From assembly GCA_037013685.1 (NCBI GenBank), contig CM072889.1, positions 9,309,976 to 9,373,975 of the forward strand: DNA of 64,000 nucleotides, in the 5' to 3' direction. How positions within the stretch are numbered: the first letter of the stretch is position 1; every line of letters begins with the position of its first letter. Under the pieces are notes generated by a model that was not told the DNA's origin, searched no databases, and saw nothing but the letters and a program-made list of their open reading frames with translations. The DNA comes from Acridotheres tristis. Taxonomy: Eukaryota; Chordata; Aves; Passeriformes; Sturnidae. Positions 34,641 to 44,892 of this stretch are shown here, one piece after another. The position numbers and the translations under genes are program-made.

Positions 34641-37600
34641 TCTCTATATATAATCAGATTTAAATAGGAAAAAATGGATTAAAAGGGTGGGAATATGCTT
34701 GATTGGCATTTCCAAGGCTTATAAATACACATTTTGATGGGCCATTTGGTCTCTTGTCTCTGATATGTCTCTTTATGCGAATATCCCTAATCTTTATTTT
34801 AATTGTTTTTAAATGTTCTTGTTTATAGAAAAGAGAAAATATCCAATACACACAGGACTAGAAATGGCCTTTGTGCCATGCATAGCACTTTGTCTGCAGA
34901 TGGGAGCTTTATGGCAGTCAGCCTGGCTTGCCCATAGGGTGGCCTGTGTGCCAAAAGTTTCTTGTGTAGACAGGGTGCTGGTGTCTGTTTCCTTTTACTG
35001 TATGTATAGTCAATGCTTTTCATTTTGAAGTTCAATGCAGCTTAATTTTCTTCATTCTTATATCCAGTCTTTTGCTGTATGTTTCAATATAAAGTGGATT
35101 TTCAATTCTGTGACTAATTCTCTCTTTATAACATTATTGCTGGAGACTGACATTTAAATGGAGTCTTGTTCCATAAAGGATACAATACAGGAGGGGAATG
35201 ATTTAAAAATTTGCCATGAGTCCTTGGAGATGCAAAGTTGAATACTGTTTGCTGAAGTCAATAAGATTGTTGTACACAGGCTTTGTGTGTGTGAGCACAG
35301 GAGGCTGAAACAAATCAATTTCCATTGACTTGTCTAGCAAAGGAGCCATTATTTAGAACTGAATAGCCATTGCTCCTGTAATATAATGTGAAAACTTATT
35401 TTACTTTTGCTAAGAAGTAGGTTATGATGAAATTATTTGTTTAAAAGTGAAGGTGTCTTCTGAATATAAATTTTGGATGTATTGATTGAAAATTTTTGAT
35501 GAATAAATTGTGTTTGTTTTTTAAAGCTGTTATCAAGAGTAATATCAATCTCACATTGACAATGGAGTTTATTGGTATAGTAATTTTTCTGGAAGTTATT
35601 CAAATAGAAGAAGCAATTACAGTCCAGTGAAAACAACACTGGTTAAAGAAATGCAATAGTAATGCTTGAAGCACCAGACTCCTTTATAAGAGTCTCTCCT
35701 TGCATTAATTTTCCTGCTTGGTATTTTGCCAGTTGAAATTCCCTGTACTAGTAATATTTAAGGTCTGAATTGTTGGAGAAGTTTTTATGCCTCCCTTTGT
35801 GCACAGTTTACGTTAACAGAGTGAGATATTTGAGGTCTGAAAGTAATTTATACAGTAAAACTGGCTGATCACATCTTTTTAGTGTTCTCTGTGTGTCTTT
35901 GTGCATCTTTTCCCAACCCATGCCACAGGTCAGGGGGATAAGTAGTAAGTCACTGGAGTCCACTTATGGGAACTCCTGTGAAAAGAATAACTGTCAACAA
36001 AACCAGTTTCAGCACAGCAAATCATTCCAATGCAGAAAAAAATAATTTTAGCAAAAATTCCATGAAGTCCATAGAAATGAACACTTACAACAGGAGAACT
36101 TGATTAAAAGGAGCAAATGCCACTCTAAGAGGTACATAGTAAATATAATGTAAATGAATGTGAAAGGGCAGTGACCTGCCTGCTACATGACTGCTACATT
36201 ACTGCTCATTATTCACCCTTTGGAGAAAAAACCCCACAAACCAACCCAAACAACACCCCTCCCCAGTTTAGCCCTCCTTTCCACCTGAATGTATTAGCTT
36301 TGCAGTGAATTTATAAATTTAAATGAATTCTGCTCTTAGACAGCACAGAACATGCTTAGCTCCAGCAGAATAAGATTTCCCCATGGTATTTGTATAAAAA
36401 TGTTATTCCATCCGTTTTCATTTACTCTCAGAATGAATGTGCAGTAGAGGGAATTGCATCTGACAGGTGTCTGTCTGTGGCTGGAGCACTGCATGTGCCA
36501 CCACATCTGTGACTTTGTGCTGTAAACTGCTATCAGTGGGAATCACACTTGTGACATATATCTCTGCTGCTGCACCGTAATGGCATCCATAAATTCTCAT
36601 TTGGGTCTAAACCTCTATTAATCTGAGATTTCTTTGTTTAGTGAAAAAAGTGAAGAAATTAAAAACCAACCCTAGATCCAACAAATGAATGATTGTAAAC
36701 TGAAAGTAGAGGTAGCTATGAATATTATTTATAGTCAAGTCAGCTGTCAGAGCTTTTCTAAGAGTAAAGCATTTAAAATCTAGGAAAAGCTTTCTTGTGT
36801 TTTCACTTTATAAAACAAAATTTTTCTTCAGTGATCAAATGCCTTTAACTGAAGGTAAGTGGTGACCCGAATATTAGAAATGTGGCAAAGGAAATGCTAA
36901 CCTAGGACATGCTTCTTGCTTGAATGAGAGAAACTGAATTCAAATTGGAAACAAAACTCTACACTTTCTGTTGCTGTAGGTAAAATAAACTCTTTCAAAT
37001 GATTTCAAGTAAGAATCCAGTCCTTAGAAACCAATATGTGTTTTAGTTCCTGTTGTTTCTTGCCAAAGCAACAGAGGAGAGGGATAAGATATTAACTGTC
37101 ATTAACGAAGGGTATTTTTAAGACTGCTCTGTTTTGGTAAGCTCTACATGGAGCCATAGCTCATGATCAGTTTGTTTCCTCCTTGCTCTCTCATAACTTG
37201 GGGTTACAGTTTGAATGCCCTAGTTCTGGAAATGCCCTATAGTGAAACAAAATTGAAAAGTTTTACATTGTTTTCTGAATTATCAGCATGAATCCACGAG
37301 AATATGAGAAATGCATGAGATTGAAGAGTAGGTATGTATGTGTTCTTTAACGTGTTTGGATAAATCCTCTGTCATTACAAGGAGCCAGAGTAACTCTTCT
37401 ATTGGCAACTTCCCCACCTTTGCACCATCACAGAGAAGAGCTGACCAAGCTGGCTTGCTTGTACTTGATTAACATATTCTTTTGACATTCTGTGTGTGCA
37501 GCATGTGTTTTAAATTTTAATAATACATAAACCTTATGCTGCTTGTTTGTCAGCATTCTCCTCAAGAATTCTCTGCGCATAATAAAAATTGAGTGAAATG

Positions 37601-38039
37601 TATTGCAAATCAAGCAATGCCATTTTTAAGCCTCTACTTTCAGAAGTTAATTATTATTTATACACTGGAGCCTCTCTAACAGCCTCAAAAGTTATACCAG
37701 GAAAGCAGGTGAACTTCACGCTGAGAAGAGGCCATAGAAACATGCAGTCAAAGCAGTGTTGGTAGAAGTGAGCTGCAGGTGTTCCTGTCTCTCAGGTTGC
37801 TGTTTGTACAGTGGATCTATGCTTGAAAGTGCTATGCTGGGTCTGATTTTGTTCTAATTTAAGTAGTTTTGCCCTTGATTTTTTGTCATTCACCTTGGCA
37901 ATGAACTTAAATTAATGTAATGATCAGTTATCTTTCTCTTTGCTGTGTATTTCCTTGCTCTTCCAGGAATCAGTCTGATACTTCAAACTAGGTTGTGGAA
38001 AGATAATGAGTCTTGGAGAGGAAGGGGAAAAAAATAGTG
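34641..38039. other. non-coding, no gene recognised
   Basis: AT-rich unique sequence with no supported gene, RNA or repeat. The frames present are short and overlap each other. Confidence 0.55.
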
Positions 38040-38044
38040 AATAG

Positions 38045-38748
38045 TGTCCTGGTTTAGGGCGAATTTGGGGAGAAACCTCCGGAAGGAGCCCCCACACAGC
38101 AAACCCCACGACTCCTCCCCCCCACCAACGGGTTCGGGAAGAATTTCCTCAGAGAAGAGTGGGAAAAAAAGACCTGTTTATTTAACAAGCAAAACACTCC
38201 CCAGCACAGGGAAACAACAACACCAGCTGACAAAAAAACTCTTTCACCGTTCTGAAGGGATGGCAATCTCAGTCTCTCCGGCGAGTGGTCGCCCAGTTAT
38301 CAGTCTCCGGCGCTGGGGAATGACTGCTGCAGGTGACAGAGTGTAGACTCCCGGTGTTTCTTGGGGTTTCCCAGGTCCCCGTCCAGAACAGGTCCAGATG
38401 GTATCCAGGAGAGGGAGGGGACGGGGTGGAAAAGAAAACAGTCCAGGGAAAAAGTTGGACTGCCTAGCTGAACTAACTAACAAGCAAAAAGCAAGGGCAA
38501 AGCGAAGGAAAGAAAAAGAGGCAGAAGCAAGCAAGCAGGCAAGCAAGCAGAAGCAAGCAAGCAAGCAAGCAAGCCAGCAGAGCCAAAACCTCTCCTAAAC
38601 ATAGACCATGGGGGAGGTGAGCCGGCTGATAACAAGACAAAACAAAGCTTCACTTTCAGAGTCAGTCCTGTAAGCACAGGACATAATACCAAACATAATC
38701 AGAACACACGATTTGGAGATACAAACACCATAACATCACCCTAGGACA
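38045..38748 (-). repeat. ERV-L 3' LTR (704 bp)
   Basis: On the minus strand it runs from TGTCCTAGGG to AAACCAGGACA, with 6-bp inverted ends TGTCCT/AGGACA. A polyadenylation signal AATAAA lies at 38177-38182 (minus). The only differences I found from the other LTR lie in the GCAA/GCAG microsatellite at about 38525-38580, accounting for the 2-bp length difference. I see no clear TATA box. Confidence 0.95.
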
Positions 38749-38759
38749 TTCCACCCCTT
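38749..38759 (-). promoter_or_regulatory. ERV-L polypurine tract
   Basis: The minus strand reads AAGGGGTGGAA directly before the 3' LTR. Confidence 0.75.
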
Positions 38760-38824
38760 ATCTCCATATCGTGAACATACTAAACAGCATGTAAAAACTT
38801 CAGCAAGTAGAAATTTCCATCTTT

Positions 38825-38908
38825 CTTGCTCAAACCTTTGACACTTACACATTTCCTTCTATCTCACTTGCTCAGACCTTTGACACCTACACATTCCTTC
38901 TCTCTCAT
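38825..38908. repeat. 42-bp tandem duplication between pol and 3' LTR of ERV-L
   Basis: Two imperfect copies, 38825-38866 and 38867-38908, each starting cttgctca and containing acctttgacac and the acacatt-ccttct segment. They lie in the short non-coding gap after pol. Confidence 0.8.
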
Positions 38909-38914
38909 GCTGCC

Positions 38915-41900
38915 TCACCCCACAGTCAGATCTCCCTGAGGTACACATCGTGTTGTTCCATCTCTCTGCATTATCCACCATGTACAACCTGGTCCCTGAG
39001 CGAAGACAATCCCACGAATGGGTTTGTCTGTACTCGAGGCAGAATTGATCCAAACTGCCTTCCCTAACAAACCTCTCATGTGTGCCACTGGGACTTTGTC
39101 TCCATCTACTATATTCAGGGACTCAGACTGGGCAGGGCCTGCTCGGTTGGTGGAACCTCGAGTGTTAACTAACCAAGTGGCCTTTGCTAAATGCTGCTCC
39201 CAGTTCTTGAAAGATCCCCCACCCAATGCTCTCAAGGTGGTTTTTAACAGTCCATTGCACCTTTCCACTTTCCCTGCAGCTGGTGCATGGTAGGGGATAT
39301 GGTACACCCACTCAATGCCATGTTCCCTAGCCCAGGTGTTTATAAGGCTGTTCTTGAAATGAGTCCCATTGTCTGACTCAATTCTCTCAGGGGTACCATG
39401 CCTCCAAAGAACTTGTTTTTCCAGGCCCAGGATGGTGTTACGGGCTGTGGCATGAGACACAGGGTAGGTCTCTAACCACCCAGTGGTGGCTTCCACCATG
39501 GTCAGTACATAGCGCTTGCCCTGGCGAGTTTGAGGCAGTGTGATGTAGTCAATCTGCCAGGCCTCTCCATACTTATATTTGGCCCATCGCCCCCCATACC
39601 AGAGGGGCTTCACCCGCTTGGCTTGCTTGATGGCAGCGCACGTCTCACAGTCATGGATAACTTGAGAAATACTGTCCATGGTTAGATCCACCCCTCGGTC
39701 TCGTGCCCACTTATATGTGGCATCTCTGCCCTGATGACCTGAGGCATCATGGGCCCATCGAGCCAGGAACAACTCTCCCTTGTGCTGCCAGTCTAAATCT
39801 ATCTTCGACACCTCTATCTGTGCAGCCTGATCTACCTGCTCATTGTGTCGGTGTTCCTCATTAGCCCGACTCTTGGGGACATGGGCATCTATGTGACGGA
39901 CTTTCACAGGCAGCTTCTCTATCCTGGTGGCAATGTCTTTCCATTCATTGGCAGCCCAAATTGGTTTTCCTCTACGTTGCCAGTCAGCCTTTTTCCATCT
40001 CTCCAACCATCCCCACAGAGCATTGGCTACCATCCATGAATCGGTATAAAGGTAAAGCTTTGGCCACTTTTCTCTCTCTGCAATGTCTAGGGCCAGTTGA
40101 ACCGCTTTGAGTTCAGCAAGTTGACTGGACCCACCCTCTCCTTCAGTGGCCTCTGCTACCCGTCGTGTGGGGCTCCATACGGCTGCTTTCCACTTCCGGT
40201 TCATCCCCACAATGCGACAGGAACCGTCAGTGAATAGAGCATAGCGTGTTTCCTCTGCTGGCAGTTGGTTATACGGTGGAGCTTCTTCAGCCCGTGTCAC
40301 TGGTTCTTGTTCCTCATCTGTGACACCAAAACTTTCACCTTCGGGCCAATTTGTAATTACTTCCAAAATCCCAGGGCGATTCAGTTTTCCAATCCGGGCG
40401 CGCTGTGTAATGAGGGCAATCCACTTGCTCCATGTAGCACTGGTGGCATGGTGGGTGGAGGGAACTTTTCCTCTGAACATCCACCCCAGCACCGGTAGTC
40501 GGGGTGCCAGAAGGAGTTGTGCTTCTGTGCCAACCACCTCTGAGGCTGCTTGGACTCCTTCGTAGGCGGCCAAGATTTCCTTCTCTGTTGGGGTGTAGTT
40601 AGCTTCAGACCCTCTGTAGCTCCGACTCCAAAATCCTAATGGTCGGCCTCGAGTCTCACCGGGCACCTTCTGCCACAGGCTCCAGGACAGACCATGGTTC
40701 CCGGCTGCAGAGTAGAGCACGTTCTTCACATCTGGTCCCATCCTGACTGGGCCAAGGGCTACTGCATGAGCAATTTCTTGCTTTATCTGGGTAAAAGCTT
40801 GCTGCTGCTCAGGGCCCCAATGGAAATCATTCTTCTTGCGGGTAACCAGGTAAAGAGGGCTCACGATCTGACTGTACTCAGGAATGTGCATCCTCCAAAA
40901 ACCTATGGCGCCTAAGAAAGCTTGTGTTTCCTTCTTGTTGGTTGGTGGGGACATAGCTGTGATTTTGTTGATGACATCAGTAGGAATCTGACGCCGTCCA
41001 TCTTGCCACTTCACTCCCAGGAACTGGATCTCTCGAGCGGGTCCCTTAACTTTACTCTTCTTGATGGCGAAGCCGGCTTCCAGGAGGATTCGGATGATTC
41101 TCTCTCCTTTCTTGAACACTTCTGCTGCTGTGTTCCCCCACACAATGATATCATCAATATATTGTAAATGTTCTGGAGCCTCACCCTTTTCTAGTGTAGT
41201 CTGGATCAGTCCATGGCAAATGGTGGGACTGTGCTTCCACCCCTGGGGCAGTCGATTCCAGGTGTACTGCACACCCCTCCAGGTGAAAGCAAACTGAGGC
41301 CTGCATTCTGCTGCCAGAGGAATGGAGAAGAATGCATTGGCGATGTCAATGGTGGCGTACCACTTTGCTGCCTTGGACTCCAGCTCGTACTGCAGTTCCA
41401 GCATGTCCGGCACAGCAGCGCTCAGCGGTGGAGTCACCTCATTCAATGCACGATAGTCCACTGTCAATCTCCATTCTCCTTCAGATTTACGCACAGGCCA
41501 GATGGGGCTGTTGAAGGGTGAGTGGGTTTTGCTGACCACCCCTTGGCTCTCCAGCTCTCGAATCATCTTATGGATGGGAACCACAGCATCTCGAGTTGTT
41601 CTGTATTGTCGGCGATGCACTGTGGAAGTGGCAATTGGTACCTTTTGCTCTTCTCCCTTCAGAAGTCCTACTGTAGTTGGATTCTCAGACAGTCCAGGCA
41701 AGGTGTTCAATTGCTGGATGCCCTCTGTCACCACAGCTGCTATCCCAAATGCCCACCTGAATCCTTTTGGGTCTTTAAAATACCCCCTTCGGAGGTAATC
41801 TATGCCCAAAATGCATGGGGCCTCTGGGCCAGTCACAATAGGATGTTTTTTCCATTCATGTCCAGTCAAGCTCACATCAGCTTCCACCAAGGTAAAGTCC

Positions 41901-42094
41901 TGTGATCCACCTGTCACACCAGCAATAGAGACAGATTCTGCCCCCACATATCTTGATGGGACTAATGTGCATTGTGCACCAGTATCAACCAAAGCTTTAT
42001 ACTTTTGTGGTTCCGATGTGCCAGGCCAACGAATCCACACAGTCCAGAAAACACGATTTTCCCTCGCCTCTCCCTGGCTAGAGGCAGGGCCCCT
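38915..42094 (-). CDS. ERV-L pro-pol polyprotein, in frame with gag after an amber codon
   Basis: The frame is open from the base after the gag stop to TGA at 38917-38915, 1059 codons. Numbering from the GTG at 42040: protease active site D19-T-G-A with ILGID near 77-81; RT fingers-palm with D232 (YATIDIANAFF), LPQGW at 264, Y294-I-D-D; RNase H D605 (TDGS), E643, D667, D737; integrase zinc site H764, H769, C798, C801; core acids D831, D890, E926, the last two exactly 35 residues apart. A small C-terminal domain with paired Trp (about 1021) follows. There is no dUTPase. No own ATG start is placed near the protease, so expression most likely needs read-through of the gag stop. All catalytic residues that I can check are present. 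It processes Gag, copies RNA to DNA and inserts it in the host genome. Confidence 0.95.
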   Translation of the reverse strand, partial: RGPASSQGEARENRVFWTVWIRWPGTSEPQKYKALVDTGAQCTLVPSRYVGAESVSIAGVTGGSQDFTLVEADVSLTGHEWKKHPIVTGPEAPCILGIDYLRRGYFKDPKGFRWAFGIAAVVTEGIQQLNTLPGLSENPTTVGLLKGEEQKVPIATSTVHRRQYRTTRDAVVPIHKMIRELESQGVVSKTHSPFNSPIWPVRKSEGEWRLTVDYRALNEVTPPLSAAVPDMLELQYELESKAAKWYATIDIANAFFSIPLAAECRPQFAFTWRGVQYTWNRLPQGWKHSPTICHGLIQTTLEKGEAPEHLQYIDDIIVWGNTAAEVFKKGERIIRILLEAGFAIKKSKVKGPAREIQFLGVKWQDGRRQIPTDVINKITAMSPPTNKKETQAFLGAIGFWRMHIPEYSQIVSPLYLVTRKKNDFHWGPEQQQAFTQIKQEIAHAVALGPVRMGPDVKNVLYSAAGNHGLSWSLWQKVPGETRGRPLGFWSRSYRGSEANYTPTEKEILAAYEGVQAASEVVGTEAQLLLAPRLPVLGWMFRGKVPSTHHATSATWSKWIALITQRARIGKLNRPGILEVITNWPEGESFGVTDEEQEPVTRAEEAPPYNQLPAEETRYALFTDGSCRIVGMNRKWKAAVWSPTRRVAEATEGEGGSSQLAELKAVQLALDIAEREKWPKLYLYTDSWMVANALWGWLERWKKADWQRRGKPIWAANEWKDIATRIEKLPVKVRHIDAHVPKSRANEEHRHNEQVDQAAQIEVSKIDLDWQHKGELFLARWAHDASGHQGRDATYKWARDRGVDLTMDSISQVIHDCETCAAIKQAKRVKPLWYGGRWAKYKYGEAWQIDYITLPQTRQGKRYVLTMVEATTGWLETYPVSHATARNTILGLEKQVLWRHGTPERIESDNGTHFKNSLINTWAREHGIEWVYHIPYHAPAAGKVERCNGLLKTTLRALGGGSFKNWEQHLAKATWLVNTRGSTNRAGPAQSESLNIVDGDKVPVAHMRGLLGKAVWINSASSTDKPIRGIVFAQGPGCTWWIMQRDGTTRCVPQGDLTVG

Positions 42095-42097
42095 CTA
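42066..42097 (-). promoter_or_regulatory. gag-pol amber codon and following stem-loop (read-through signal candidate)
   Basis: The gag stop is TAG (42097-42095). Nine bases later the minus strand can form a 6-bp stem, GCCTCT (42085-42080) with AGAGGC (42071-42066), and an 8-base loop AGCCAGGG. The loop can also pair with CCCTG just upstream, giving an alternative hairpin. Gammaretroviruses use a UAG followed by an 8-nt spacer and a structured RNA to read through into pol (established). Here the same role is an inference from phase, stop type and spacing. Confidence 0.6.
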
Positions 42098-44251
42098 AGC
42101 CTGTTTATCCTTCTTTCCTTGGGCATATGTCTTAGAGGTTCCTTCAAGGGGATCGGACATACCATCATCATCATCATACTTGGCAGCTTGGCTACGGGCA
42201 ACTGGAGCTGCTCTCCTTTTGGTGGAACTTCCTCTTTGACTCTTGCCTTCCTTCAATTCACGCACCCGTTGTGCCAGAGCAGCAGTAGATTTTCCATCCC
42301 ATCTCCTCATGTTTTCTCCGCAATCACGTAGGAAGAACCACAGCTCAGCTCGTGGGGTGTACCTCCTCTCCCCATCAGGGGAACGTCTACGTTGGATACC
42401 AGGGCCTCTAATTTGTACTGCTGAGATTTGGAGAAGGTCCTCTTTGATTTCCTCCCTGAGTCTTTTATGATTCTCCTCTATCTTGTCTTCTAATTTCTGC
42501 AGACGTGTTTCCACAGCTGCAATTCTGGCATGTGTTGGGCCATGCACGGCATCTGCATATGCTCGGAGCTTCTTCGCCATATCGAGCACAGTCTCATCCC
42601 TCTCATCCCGCTTCATTATTGCTAAAGCAGAAGCGTATTCATGGGGCCCAAGCCGTACAAGTTTTCGCCACATCACAGATGTACACAGTACCAAGTCCGG
42701 ATTCCTAGTTGTTATGTCATCTGAGAAGATAATCTCTGCCACTGCCATTTCTCTCAGGCGTTGGATCCCTTGTTCTATCGTCTTCCACTGGGTCTGCTGC
42801 ATATAAAGATCGTCTGCACACAGGTATCTTTGTGCTACACTGTCCAGGACCCGTGCCCAGAGGCTTTGAGGGTTAGGCCCCCTCATCATTCCTTGGTCGA
42901 TGACAGGATCATGTGACAGGGATCCCAAATGCCTGGCTTCAGTGCCATCCAGAATTGTAGCCTCGCCTGCAGCATCCCAAAGACGGACCAGCCAACTAAT
43001 TATAGACTCATCAGGTCGTCGGGTGTAATCCTTTCTTAGGCCACGGAGGTCCTTTAGGGAAAAGGACTCAATATTGGCCTCTGATCTTGTACCAGTTGCT
43101 TTGACTTCTGGTTTTATGTCAGGAGGCGTTGAGGGTCCTTCTCCTGCATCATCATCACCATCGTCATCCACTGGTCGATCGGTCTTGTCTGTGCACTTTC
43201 CACTTCTCGTGCTGGTAGCAACAGCCATTGGTTGAGGCTTACTGACTGCTTTAGCTGCTGGCCTTGAGCCTGGGGTGTTGGCTGCAGCCTGAGTGACTGG
43301 GATAGTGGCTGATTTATCTGCTTGTCCCCCTTCCTCTGTCTGCTGCCCTACAGTATCTAGCAGGGTACGATAAGCATATGCCAGGGCCCAGCTCACTGCA
43401 ATGATCTTCTTCTCCTTAGAATTATCCTGGCACTTCTCTTTCAGGTACTTTGCCACCTCAGCTGGGTTCTGAATTTGGTCACATGGAAAATCCCAGGATG
43501 TAGGGTCAGAAAATTCCTTTAAGATCTGGCCCATATCCTCCCATTTCCCACACCACTCGGGATTTCTCACGCCTGGCTCTACCCTGGGGTCAGGGGTCTC
43601 ATCTGTCCCTCTAGAAATCTCAGCTCTCATTCTAGAGAAACTGCAAACTGTATAGACAAAGCTTACGATATTAAACACCAGAAAGATGGTCTCTTTAACA
43701 TTCAGGGGGAACTGAACATTCTCTAATAAGGATGTAACAAATTCAGAGGAGAAGAAGGAAAACAAAGGCTGAAAAGCCTCATCCCCTGCTTCTCCTCTAA
43801 CAAACTGAGTGCACAGCCATAACCAAGAACCATACATTCCTGGGACAGACTCCAGCACTTTCATAAATCTCCTGCAGGCCATTAAAACCAAGCCCAGCCC
43901 GATGGATATTCTGGTCAATGCCCCTCTGCTACAGAAACTACGTATTAGGGACAATACTGGAGCTATTTCTGGATAAGAAAATAAACCTAGGGACCACAGA
44001 GGTATTAAGATCTCAAAAAACCCTAGGGACCAGAAACCCATGCAGGCCTCCACCCCAAAAGACATGAATTCCAAAAACATAGCCAATGACTGCTCTATAC
44101 AACACAAAATAATTTGAACCAAATTATTATTAGAACAGGGTTTTTTTCCCACTTTCTCAAGCCCCGAGATGGGCGCCAAGAGTATTTGTCCTGGTTTAGG
44201 GCGAATTTGGGGAGAAACCTCCGGAAGGAGCCCCCACACAGCAAACCCCAC
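42095..44251 (-). CDS. ERV-L gag, 718-codon open frame with hydrophobic N-terminal part
   Basis: The longest frame starts at ATG 44251, inside the 5' LTR, and reads through the primer site. A more conventional start is M208 (ATG at 43630), giving 511 residues: MRAEISRGT, a capsid-like helical region (for example SLKDLRGLRKDYTRRP and WLVRLWDAAGEA), a coiled coil (ETRLQKLEDKIEENHKRL) and a basic/acidic tail ending DDDDGMSDP...KDKQA. No CCHC knuckle and no clear major homology region are seen, as in ERV-L and spuma-like Gag. Residues 1-207 are unusual: hydrophobic stretches at about 55-105, 112-126 and 186-205. Whether they are translated is not known from sequence. Gag forms the particle shell. 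The frame has no internal stop. Confidence 0.88.
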   Translation of the reverse strand: MGFAVWGLLPEVSPQIRPKPGQILLAPISGLEKVGKKPCSNNNLVQIILCCIEQSLAMFLEFMSFGVEACMGFWSLGFFEILIPLWSLGLFSYPEIAPVLSLIRSFCSRGALTRISIGLGLVLMACRRFMKVLESVPGMYGSWLWLCTQFVRGEAGDEAFQPLFSFFSSEFVTSLLENVQFPLNVKETIFLVFNIVSFVYTVCSFSRMRAEISRGTDETPDPRVEPGVRNPEWCGKWEDMGQILKEFSDPTSWDFPCDQIQNPAEVAKYLKEKCQDNSKEKKIIAVSWALAYAYRTLLDTVGQQTEEGGQADKSATIPVTQAAANTPGSRPAAKAVSKPQPMAVATSTRSGKCTDKTDRPVDDDGDDDAGEGPSTPPDIKPEVKATGTRSEANIESFSLKDLRGLRKDYTRRPDESIISWLVRLWDAAGEATILDGTEARHLGSLSHDPVIDQGMMRGPNPQSLWARVLDSVAQRYLCADDLYMQQTQWKTIEQGIQRLREMAVAEIIFSDDITTRNPDLVLCTSVMWRKLVRLGPHEYASALAIMKRDERDETVLDMAKKLRAYADAVHGPTHARIAAVETRLQKLEDKIEENHKRLREEIKEDLLQISAVQIRGPGIQRRRSPDGERRYTPRAELWFFLRDCGENMRRWDGKSTAALAQRVRELKEGKSQRGSSTKRRAAPVARSQAAKYDDDDGMSDPLEGTSKTYAQGKKDKQA
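44161..44178 (-). promoter_or_regulatory. ERV-L primer-binding site, Lys(1,2)-like
   Basis: The minus strand reads TGGCGCCCATCTCGGGGC, eight bases after the 5' LTR end. It agrees with a tRNA-Lys(1,2) site at the first eight and last five positions, with mismatches in the middle. The true primer may be another tRNA with the same acceptor end. Confidence 0.6.
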
Positions 44252-44892
44252 GACTCCTCCCCCCCACCAACGGGTTCGGGAAGAATTTCCTCAGAGAAGA
44301 GTGGGAAAAAAAGACCTGTTTATTTAACAAGCAAAACACTCCCCAGCACAGGGAAACAACAACACCAGCTGACAAAAAAACTCTTTCACCGTTCTGAAGG
44401 GATGGCAATCTCAGTCTCTCCGGCGAGTGGTCGCCCAGTTATCAGTCTCCGGCGCTGGGGAATGACTGCTGCAGGTGACAGAGTGTAGACTCCCGGTGTT
44501 TCTTGGGGTTTCCCAGGTCCCCGTCCAGAACAGGTCCAGATGGTATCCAGGAGAGGGAGGGGACGGGGTGGAAAAGAAAACAGTCCAGGGAAAAAGTTGG
44601 ACTGCCTAGCTGAACTAACTAACAAGCAAAAAGCAAGGGCAAAGCGAAGGAAAGAAAAAGAGGCAGAAGCAAGCAAGCAGGCAAGCAAGCAGGCAAGCAA
44701 GCAAGCAAGCAAGCAAGCCAGCAGAGCCAAAACCTCTCCTAAACATAGACCATGGGGGAGGTGAGCCGGCTGATAACAAGACAAAACAAAGCTTCACTTT
44801 CAGAGTCAGTCCTGTAAGCACAGGACATAATACCAAACATAATCAGAACACACGATTTGGAGATACAAACACCATAACATCACCCTAGGACA
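44187..44892 (-). repeat. ERV-L 5' LTR (706 bp)
   Basis: Same sequence as 38045-38748 apart from the microsatellite at about 44667-44718. The poly(A) signal is at 44319-44324 (minus). The gag-frame ATG at 44251 lies in its U5-side end. Confidence 0.95.

Noticed and set aside
38398..38598. Lys-Gln-Ala-Ser repeat peptide (and the same at 44540-44764)
   Set aside because: It is the antisense translation of the LTR microsatellite, duplicated only because both LTRs carry it.
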